The translations under genes and the position numbers were made by a program. The notes beneath the pieces are model-generated. The model saw nothing but the letters and a program-made list of their open reading frames with translations, had not been told where the DNA came from and made no database searches. This document shows positions 1 through 4,812 of a stretch of DNA of 7,918 nt, piece by piece (positions within the stretch are counted from its first letter, which is position 1; each line of letters begins with the position of its first letter). Source of the DNA: an uncultured Acidobacteriota bacterium (lineage in GTDB: Bacteria; Acidobacteriota; Terriglobia; Terriglobales; Acidobacteriaceae); the NCBI GenBank assembly GCA_903832475.1, contig CAILBQ010000769.1, positions 1 to 7,918 of the forward strand, written 5' to 3'.

Positions 1-175
1 CAAACAGGTAGCACAGCATGCCCGCGACGTTTTCTTTCATGCCGCTCTGCGCGACGGGCGAAACATAAGGTGCGGAGTACGGTTGCGCTGCCGGAGGCGC
101 AATCGTTGCTCCGCATTGAGGACAGAAGGCCGTCCCTTCATTAACTTGCGAACCGCATTTTCCGCAAAACGCCAT
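1..175 (-). CDS. Zinc-ribbon / DUF4870-like membrane protein, N-terminal part (runs off the left edge)
   Basis: The first 58 codons of a minus-strand gene are present, starting at the ATG at 175-173. The protein opens with a zinc ribbon: Cys4-x2-Cys7 and, ten residues on, Cys18-x2-Cys21, each pair in a CGxCG/CPQCG context. A Pro/Ala/Gln/Tyr-rich linker follows (about residues 26-43), then a stretch reading MKENVAGMLCYLFG, which looks like the start of the first membrane segment of DUF4870 (TIC20-like) proteins. Zinc-ribbon plus DUF4870 architecture is common in Acidobacteriota; its molecular function is not known. A weak purine stretch (GAAAGCGAG) precedes the ATG. A plausible sigma70-type promoter lies upstream, so it is probably transcribed separately from the gene behind it. 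The domain assignment rests on only a few residues of the membrane part. Confidence 0.8.
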   Translation of the reverse strand, partial: MAFCGKCGSQVNEGTAFCPQCGATIAPPAAQPYSAPYVSPVAQSGMKENVAGMLCYLF

Positions 176-254
176 GAATACTCGCTTTCTACCCGCCTGG
201 GCCGATCCGGCCGCACGATGAAAGGCGGCTTCAGAGGTTTTTGGATTCAGGGGA

Positions 255-283
255 ACGCTATCGCAAGGCAAGGCTTGAGTCAA
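255..283 (-). promoter_or_regulatory. Candidate sigma70-type promoter for the zinc-ribbon gene
   Basis: On the minus strand TTGACT (283-278) is followed after exactly 17 bases by TAGCGT (260-255). The -35 matches 5 of 6 consensus positions; the -10 keeps T1, A2 and the final T only. It would place the transcription start about 70 bases before the ATG at 175. Nothing else in this 157-base gap competes as well. The -10 is poor, so this is a candidate only. Confidence 0.35.
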
Positions 284-297
284 TCCTAAAGATTGAC
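279..297. promoter_or_regulatory. Perfect 7-bp palindrome overlapping the candidate -35
   Basis: GTCAATC (279-285) and GATTGAC (291-297) are perfect inverted repeats around a 5-base centre (CTAAA). One arm contains the -35 hexamer of the candidate promoter, where a dimeric repressor could act. No T-run follows on the minus strand, so it does not look like an intrinsic terminator for the upstream gene that ends at 333. A role as operator is inference. Confidence 0.3.
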
Positions 298-332
298 CGG
301 CACAACAAACCCGCGACCGCGTAACGGATCGT

Positions 333-1397
333 TCAGTGGATCTCGTCAACCTTCTTTTGGCCAGCCCGCTCAGCAGCCTGAGCGAGCAGTTGCTTCAACT
401 TGTCTTCGATCTTGCCTTGGCCGACCTGCTGATCCTGAACGAATCCGTCGACATCGATAGAGAAAGTGGTCGGTATCGCTTTTACACCAAAGGCTGAGGA
501 AATAGGACCGTCGAAGCTACCGTCCCGGTACTGCAGCCAGGTCATGTTGTTCTTGGTCACAAAATCTTTCCAGGTGGCTTCGTCGGTATCCAGACTGATA
601 CTGATGACCACCAGCGGCTGGCCCGCAAATTCTTGCACGATCTCCTTCATGTGCGGCAGTGCCAGCTTGCAGGGCCCGCACCAGGTCGCCCAGAAATCAA
701 TCAGCACTACCTTGCCTGCCAGGCTCTCCATCAAGATGGGCGTGTTGTTGGACGCCACCACGTTGAAACTGGGTGCGATGCGTTTGCGCGCCAGTTCCGG
801 CTGTTTCGAGAAAAGTTTGGCCCGTGTGTATTGAACGCCCGTTCCAGGTGCGAGCTTTAAATACTGCTCAAAACGCTCCTGCGCCTTGCCATACTGGTGC
901 AGATGAGAGAGCGCGAGCCCGTCCTTGTATACGCAGTCGGCATTTCCCGGCTGGAGCGTGAGGGCCGCCTGAAATTCCTTGTCCGCTTCGAGGAATGGCT
1001 GTTCGAAAATCTTGTTGCCGCCTTCGCCAAGGCACGCATCGCCGAGCAGGTAGTGAAGTTCCGCTTGCTGGGACGGATCTGTGATGTGGCTAAGCAATAA
1101 GCTTGCCTGCTCATGCGCGCTGCGATAATCCTGGACCTGCTGGGCAGCGGCATAAGCTTGCTTTTCACAGGCGACGCAGTTGCCCCCATCCTCCTGATCG
1201 GCCTTGCGAAAGCCGTCAAGCGCCGAGGCAAACTTTCGATCCTGAAAATCCTTGGAAGCTTTCGCAAACAGTTTGGCCGCCTTGCCGTCTTTCGGCGATG
1301 CGACCTGCTGTGCTGGCAGGGCAGATGGAGTGAGTGTGGCGGCTGCGCACAGGCAAGACGACAGAACCAAAGGCAGGCGGAAAGCAAAGCGGTGCAT
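333..1397 (-). CDS. Secreted TPR protein with C-terminal TlpA/ResA-type thioredoxin domain
   Basis: The 354-residue protein begins with a Sec signal peptide (residues 1 to about 29, hydrophobic core LPLVLSSCLCAAA, likely cut after ALPA; no clear lipobox), so it should act in the periplasm. Residues 40-190 form TPR-like helical repeats (YLLGDACLGEGG near 117-127; LALSHLHQYGKAQERFEQYLK near 161-181). From about residue 207 there is a TlpA/ResA/AhpC-TSA-type thioredoxin fold with FWATWCGPCK: catalytic Cys240 and Cys243, and the cis-proline Pro309 before Thr310. Such domains reduce or exchange disulfides in exported proteins or apocytochromes; the actual substrate cannot be read here. The TPR part also has a CVAC pair (Cys74/Cys77) that could form a disulfide or bind metal. 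The start ATG at 1397 gives a proper signal peptide; its ribosome site (CGGGAAT) is weak. It stands alone between two unrelated genes. Confidence 0.88.
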   Translation of the reverse strand: MHRFAFRLPLVLSSCLCAAATLTPSALPAQQVASPKDGKAAKLFAKASKDFQDRKFASALDGFRKADQEDGGNCVACEKQAYAAAQQVQDYRSAHEQASLLLSHITDPSQQAELHYLLGDACLGEGGNKIFEQPFLEADKEFQAALTLQPGNADCVYKDGLALSHLHQYGKAQERFEQYLKLAPGTGVQYTRAKLFSKQPELARKRIAPSFNVVASNNTPILMESLAGKVVLIDFWATWCGPCKLALPHMKEIVQEFAGQPLVVISISLDTDEATWKDFVTKNNMTWLQYRDGSFDGPISSAFGVKAIPTTFSIDVDGFVQDQQVGQGKIEDKLKQLLAQAAERAGQKKVDEIH

Positions 1398-1514
1398 GGC
1401 AAATTCCCGGCAGAAGAGATGCCGTTGATTATGACAGAGCGGAGCGCGTGGGAACGAAGAAGTTGTGCGGAGTTATCCGAAATGACAGGACGAGTTATCT
1501 GTAAGTAGTCTGCC

Positions 1515-1537
1515 GGCGGGAGTCATCGGCTCCCGCC
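1515..1537 (-). terminator. Hairpin downstream of the S10 carboxypeptidase gene
   Basis: GGCGGGAG (1515-1522) pairs perfectly with CTCCCGCC (1530-1537) across a 7-base loop, an 8-bp GC-rich stem starting 30 bases after the stop codon of the carboxypeptidase gene. No run of T follows on the minus strand, so it is not a canonical intrinsic terminator. It could be a Rho-assisted stop or protect the 3' end of the mRNA. Confidence 0.45.
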
Positions 1538-1566
1538 CGCGGCCGATTTGCACTGTTGCATAAGAA

Positions 1567-3126
1567 TCAATGCAGCCCATACATGGCTTTCACATCGGAG
1601 TGCAGCAGTCCGCGGCTCGAAGGCCGGGTGTAAAACATGTGGCCGCCAGGATATTCCTTGACGGAAACCCGGGAAACATCGCCCATCACCGGCATCTGGT
1701 CCACGGTGAGAAGCGATCCCATGAATGGGCAGGAAAGATCGTTCCAGCCATGCACGATCAGCACGTGAATTTTGGGATCCGCGGCGACAGCTTCGCGAAG
1801 CTGCGGCACCGCGCCGCGGCGCAGGTCATCGCCCCGGTCCCATGCCGCATTCACCTCGTAGGACAAGGCGTTGTAGCGGGCATCCACTTTCCAGCCGACC
1901 ACACGCGTGACGAAGTCGACCATGGCCGTCGTTGTCGGCGCGATGATGCTGGCCAGGATGGGGTCGTTCGAACGCTGTTCCGGCGCGAATGGAAAAGGAT
2001 CGAAAGAAGTCACATTGGAGTCATAAACAGAGCCGATCTTTCCCTGCTCACGATGAACCTCACGAAGATATGCGCCCGTCTCGAGGCGGCCGCCGGAGTA
2101 GCGTACGAAAGCAGGATCGAGGCCAGTCAACTCCGTCACTTTCTTGATCAGACGCGGAGTGGCTTCGGGATCGCTGTGGCCCTTCAGCAGGTCGGTGGCA
2201 TATTCCCCCTGGGTGTAAGCGATAACGTCTGCCATGGCGGCAGGGGTAAGTTTATTCTCCCGCTCAAGATGAGCTGCCACGATCGAAGGCAGGGTCACCA
2301 TCCACGGCAGCGGCGATAACTCGCCGTTCTCATCAATCGCCGGATTGAGATAGGGCGAAACCAGCACCACGCCGTTCATCGCTACGCCGAGTTGTGACTG
2401 CAGGTAGTGGGTGATCCGCGGTCCTCGAAAGCCGCCATAACTCTCGCCGACGAAATACTTGCGCGATGTCAGCCTGTCGTTCTTCACCAGCCAGTCGTAG
2501 ATGGCACGGGAGAGATACTCGATGTCCGGCGTGGTCTTGTAAAACTCTTTCTTCGTCTCATCCATCGACACGAGCGAGCGGCTGAAACCCGTACCGATGG
2601 GATCGATGAACACCAGGTCCGTGAAGTCAAGCCAGGTGCCGGGATTGTCATGCAGCGTGGCGGGATCCGACGGACTGTCGCCTTCATTGCCGACGTCAAG
2701 CGTCTTGGGGCCGATCGCGCCAAAGTTGAGATAGACCGACGAAGCCCCCGGTCCGCCGTTCATGGCAAAGGTGACCGGCCGGGCAGCGTCCTTGCCTGCA
2801 TCGACCGTGTATGCGGTGAAGACAACGTCTCCCGTCTTCTTGCCCTCCCCGTCCCGCGTCGCGAGGGTTCCGACGGTGACGGTGTAATTGAGCGTCTTAC
2901 CGCCAAACTGAATGCTCTGCTGGACATGCGCGTCGGCAGGCAGAGGAGGAAGTTTGTCCGCTTTGTCGGAAGCAAGGGCTTTATCACCCGCCGGCTTTTC
3001 TGGAGGAGCATTTCTCTCTTGGCTCATCGCGGGCAATGCAGCCAGGCCAATCGACAAAAAAGCAGCGAAAGCAAATGCGGGGAAGGCTGTGTTGTATCTC
3101 AACGTTTGCATATAGATACGATACAT
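1567..3126 (-). CDS. Secreted serine carboxypeptidase-like protein, peptidase family S10
   Basis: This is an exported alpha/beta-hydrolase of family S10, which removes C-terminal residues from peptides at acidic pH. Counted from the longest possible start (GTG at 3153, 528 residues): the oxyanion-hole segment NGGPGASS is at 132-139, the nucleophile Ser238 in GESYGG, Asp472 in HGWNDLSCP, and His505 in YPGGHMFY, so the catalytic triad is complete. The length matches bacterial members of about 500 residues. A hydrophobic stretch (AFPAFAFAAFLSIGLAALPA, residues 23-42) is a signal peptide, followed by a charged Lys/Pro/Asp linker to about residue 70. Three starts are possible: GTG 3153, ATG 3126 and ATG 3111. 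None has a convincing Shine-Dalgarno; ATG 3126 or 3111 gives a more typical signal peptide, and 3126 is chosen here. The gene is monocistronic, diverging from the small ORFs at 3383 onward. The natural substrate is unknown. Confidence 0.9.
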   Translation of the reverse strand: MYRIYMQTLRYNTAFPAFAFAAFLSIGLAALPAMSQERNAPPEKPAGDKALASDKADKLPPLPADAHVQQSIQFGGKTLNYTVTVGTLATRDGEGKKTGDVVFTAYTVDAGKDAARPVTFAMNGGPGASSVYLNFGAIGPKTLDVGNEGDSPSDPATLHDNPGTWLDFTDLVFIDPIGTGFSRSLVSMDETKKEFYKTTPDIEYLSRAIYDWLVKNDRLTSRKYFVGESYGGFRGPRITHYLQSQLGVAMNGVVLVSPYLNPAIDENGELSPLPWMVTLPSIVAAHLERENKLTPAAMADVIAYTQGEYATDLLKGHSDPEATPRLIKKVTELTGLDPAFVRYSGGRLETGAYLREVHREQGKIGSVYDSNVTSFDPFPFAPEQRSNDPILASIIAPTTTAMVDFVTRVVGWKVDARYNALSYEVNAAWDRGDDLRRGAVPQLREAVAADPKIHVLIVHGWNDLSCPFMGSLLTVDQMPVMGDVSRVSVKEYPGGHMFYTRPSSRGLLHSDVKAMYGLH

Positions 3127-3153
3127 GGCGGCGGAAGTTGGTCCAGCCGACAC

Positions 3154-3382
3154 GTAGATATCAACCGAATTTGACGCTCTCCTGCCCCGGGTGCGAAGTT
3201 TTTTCTTCCCGGATGATTCCGCGGCGGCCTGTCTTGCATCCTACGAGAACAGGCGGATTTTTCCTTCACCGCCCCAGCGGTCCTGCAATACGATCCGCGA
3301 CCGCGTTTCGTGAGGTAGACGGATCCAGATACTGACTGCGGGGGCAGTCGTTCAGAGCCGAAGCTCTCTCGCCGCACACTGG
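3154..3382. promoter_or_regulatory. Divergent intergenic region with one GC hairpin
   Basis: About 230 bases separate the leftward carboxypeptidase gene from the rightward small ORFs, so promoters for both should lie here, but I see no hexamer pair worth calling. Visible structure: a perfect hairpin with GACTGC (3334-3339) and GCAGTC (3344-3349) around GGGG, and a T6 run at 3199-3204 inside GAAG-T6-CTTC. The hairpin has no T-run on either side. Confidence 0.3.
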
Positions 3383-3469
3383 ATGTTTGCTCCGGCGGAA
3401 TGTTCCATTTGCGGTAGCAGCCCGGTGGTGCGCGAGAAACCGTCTCGCGAATTGATGGAGGCCCTTTGA
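3383..3469 (+). CDS. Small ORF with a CxxC knuckle (28 aa), overlapping the next ORF by four bases
   Basis: ATG at 3383 opens a 28-codon frame ending in TGA at 3467-3469. The peptide has one knuckle, Cys7-x2-Cys10 followed by Gly11, in the context ECSICGSS. Its TGA shares bases with the TTG start of the next ORF (TTGA). The next ORF's Shine-Dalgarno (GGAGG) lies inside this frame, so translational coupling is possible. No good ribosome site is seen before this ATG. It could be a real micropeptide, or the N-terminus of a single longer zinc-binding protein separated from the rest by a frameshift: in the alternative frame the same DNA reads RETVSRIDGGPL straight into the next ORF. I do not recognise a family. 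Confidence 0.4.
   Translation: MFAPAECSICGSSPVVREKPSRELMEAL
3457..3461 (+). promoter_or_regulatory. Shine-Dalgarno GGAGG that sets a TTG start
   Basis: A full GGAGG ends four bases before TTG at 3466. There is no ATG or GTG in that frame between the upstream stop (TAG at 3415-3417) and the conserved-looking CDVCG motif, so this site supports the TTG start. The coiled-coil gene ending at 4172 has the same GGAGG-to-start spacing of four. Confidence 0.5.
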
Positions 3470-3744
3470 TCGGCAAAGTTTATAAGTGCGACGTTTGCGG
3501 GGTGGAGAGTTCCGCGCCCATTCGCTGGTATGTATTGTCCTGCGGCGAGACCCGGCTTGGAATTTTCAAGTGGGACCAGTCTGAGGCGGACAAGCCTTAC
3601 TCCCTCCACGTCTGCGGCGAGGGCCATGCCCAGGTGTATATCAGCAGGTGGTTCGAGGCATGCCTTTGCTCAGACACGAAAATTCCCGAAGTGGAGATCG
3701 AGTCGAACCTGATTTCACTGTCGAAAGCGCGCTTCGGGAGCTGA
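3466..3744 (+). CDS. Small Cys/His-rich putative zinc-binding protein (92 aa), unrecognised family
   Basis: A 92-residue protein read from TTG at 3466 behind a GGAGG site. It starts with a zinc-ribbon-like KCDVCG (Cys8-x2-Cys11) and has further possible ligands Cys26, His48, Cys50 and His54 (in LHVCGEGH), plus Cys66 and Cys68 in FEACLC. Aromatic and charged residues are spread evenly, with no signal peptide or membrane segment, as expected for a small cytosolic folded protein. The Cys8/Cys11 and Cys50/His54 pairs could together hold one zinc; this is inference. It overlaps the preceding CxxC ORF (TTGA) and is the only convincing plus-strand gene, converging on zapA with 27 bases between the ends. 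Function unknown. It may be the main body of one protein broken by a frameshift near 3430-3466. Confidence 0.65.
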   Translation: MIGKVYKCDVCGVESSAPIRWYVLSCGETRLGIFKWDQSEADKPYSLHVCGEGHAQVYISRWFEACLCSDTKIPEVEIESNLISLSKARFGS

Positions 3745-3762
3745 CGAAAGAATTCTTACTCT

Positions 3763-3784
3763 GGCCGGGATTCAGGCGCCGGCC
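3763..3784. terminator. Hairpin between convergent gene ends
   Basis: GGCCGG (3763-3768) can pair with CCGGCC (3779-3784) across a 10-base loop that contains the zapA stop codon. It sits where the two converging transcripts must end. There is no T-run directly after the stem on either strand, so this is a weak candidate for a bidirectional stop. Confidence 0.22.
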
Positions 3785-4113
3785 GGAACGTCTTCTTCGA
3801 GGATCTGGTCCAGCAGTCCCGCCAGGCTGGCCGCACGGTTGCGAATTTCGGCGGATTCTTGAGCGTCCGTTGTGCCCCGCATCTGCTGCAGGCGTTCGTT
3901 GGCCCGAGTAAGTTCATCGGCCAGGTTTAGCGCGGCAAGCACAGCAACCCGCAGCGAATCGGCCGTCCGGCCTTTGGCTGCGACGGCGCGCATACGGGTA
4001 TCGACCAATGCGGCCAGCCGCTCGACCGCAGCCAGATCAGGTCCAGACAAATGGTACGTCTGGTCATAGATATGAACCGTCTTGTACGTGGTATCCGGCT
4101 TGGGCGTTGTCAT
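3772..4113 (-). CDS. zapA: Cell division protein ZapA
   Basis: A 113-residue protein with the full ZapA layout: an N-terminal beta-hairpin segment (TVHIYDQTYHLSG), a helix with LAALVDTRMRAVAA, the helix SLRVAVLAALNLADELTRA, and a C-terminal coiled coil (about residues 70-107) for dimer and tetramer formation. ZapA binds FtsZ at midcell and bundles or crosslinks protofilaments to stabilise the Z-ring. The length is normal for the family. Start: ATG at 4113, with GTG at 4116 directly in front of it as the alternative; an AAGGAA ribosome site lies about 10-13 bases upstream. It is 55-58 bases downstream of the coiled-coil gene and closes the pheS-pheT-coiled coil-zapA cluster, so it is probably cotranscribed with that gene. 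Confidence 0.9.
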   Translation of the reverse strand: MTTPKPDTTYKTVHIYDQTYHLSGPDLAAVERLAALVDTRMRAVAAKGRTADSLRVAVLAALNLADELTRANERLQQMRGTTDAQESAEIRNRAASLAGLLDQILEEDVPAGA

Positions 4114-4171
4114 CACGGTTTGGAACTTCCTTCAGTGCGGCGGCGCCGTCAAACTTTATAGCTCCAGAGCC

Positions 4172-4744
4172 TTATAACTCAAGGGCATCGAGCTGGCCGA
4201 GCAGCCGCTCGACGCGCTGCCGCACCTGTTCACGTTCAGTACGCAGGGTTTCCACTTCCTGCTGAAGCTGCTCTACCGCGGCCGTGTCTACCTGCAGCTG
4301 AAGCAACTGGGATTCGAGAGCCAGAACGCGCCCTTCAAGGACTTCGGCGCGTTGCTCAGCGGCGAGACGAGCCTGCCGTTCCCGGCGAACCAGGTTGACG
4401 GCCCTTATCACGCGTTCTTCGAGAGCAGTGAAATCGCCGATGGTTAAAGGGCCGGCGCCCGCATGAAGGTCCGACGGCTCTGAAATCGCTTCCGGGTCTG
4501 CATTTGGGTACGTTTCCCGAACCGATTCGCCATCGTGCATTGAATCCGTGTTGAACTGCGCATCTGCCTGCGCTGTGAGCGGAGGCTCGGAGTAGTCGTC
4601 CCGCTCCACGGCTGCCGTCGTCTCCTCAGCCCCTTCTGGCAACTCCGTCAGATCGTGGCCGGGAAAGTCGGCAGCTTCGTCAAACATCGATTCCTGCTGG
4701 TCCTGTTCATCGTCTGTCGATGGCCCCACGGGCGAATATTCCAT
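4172..4744 (-). CDS. Acidic coiled-coil protein upstream of zapA, ZapB-like
   Basis: 190 residues in two parts. Residues 1 to about 100 are highly acidic, rich in Glu, Asp, Ser and Pro, with low complexity and no predicted fold. From about residue 104 (TALEERVIRAVNLVRRERQ) to 188 there is a long heptad-patterned coiled coil, ending in EQLQQEVETLRTEREQVRQRVERLLGQLDALEL (split here only for description: residues 158-190). Short coiled coils with this kind of C-terminus are often encoded next to zapA (ZapB or TIGR02449-like), suggesting a Z-ring accessory that partners ZapA; here this is inference from position and helix pattern. Start ATG 4744 has a strong GGAGGA site (4748-4753). A TATACT -10-like hexamer (4789-4784) lies in the 68-base gap after pheT but has no matching -35, so readthrough from pheT is at least as likely. 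Confidence 0.7.
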   Translation of the reverse strand: MEYSPVGPSTDDEQDQQESMFDEAADFPGHDLTELPEGAEETTAAVERDDYSEPPLTAQADAQFNTDSMHDGESVRETYPNADPEAISEPSDLHAGAGPLTIGDFTALEERVIRAVNLVRRERQARLAAEQRAEVLEGRVLALESQLLQLQVDTAAVEQLQQEVETLRTEREQVRQRVERLLGQLDALEL

Positions 4745-4812
4745 ACTTCCTCCAAGCGCGGTCTGGTTGCCGCCTTCCCCGCGAGTATAAGCCGGTTCCA
4801 GGTGGAAATGTG

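Noticed and set aside
857..1402. Second minus-strand frame overlapping the TPR-thioredoxin start
   Set aside because: It is Arg/Ser-rich and motif-free, while the overlapping frame has a signal peptide, TPRs and a thioredoxin active site.
1570..3174. Long plus-strand open frames (1570-2319 and 2407-3174) opposite the S10 carboxypeptidase
   Set aside because: The minus strand has an unbroken S10 protein with a full catalytic triad. The plus frames show no family motif and high Arg/His content typical of antisense shadows in GC-rich genes.
310..3310. Shared 11-base string CCGCGACCGCG near 311 and near 3295 as a dispersed repeat
   Set aside because: The flanks do not align beyond the core and the string is GC-rich; chance is adequate.
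3459..3470. CTT TGA as an RF2-like programmed frameshift site
   Set aside because: A +1 shift there leads into frame 3, not the frame of the 92-residue ORF, and the RF2-type upstream spacing and following C are absent.
3745..4171. 6S RNA next to zapA, as found in other bacteria
   Set aside because: Only 27 bases lie downstream of zapA before the convergent ORF and 55 upstream, too short for a roughly 180-base RNA.
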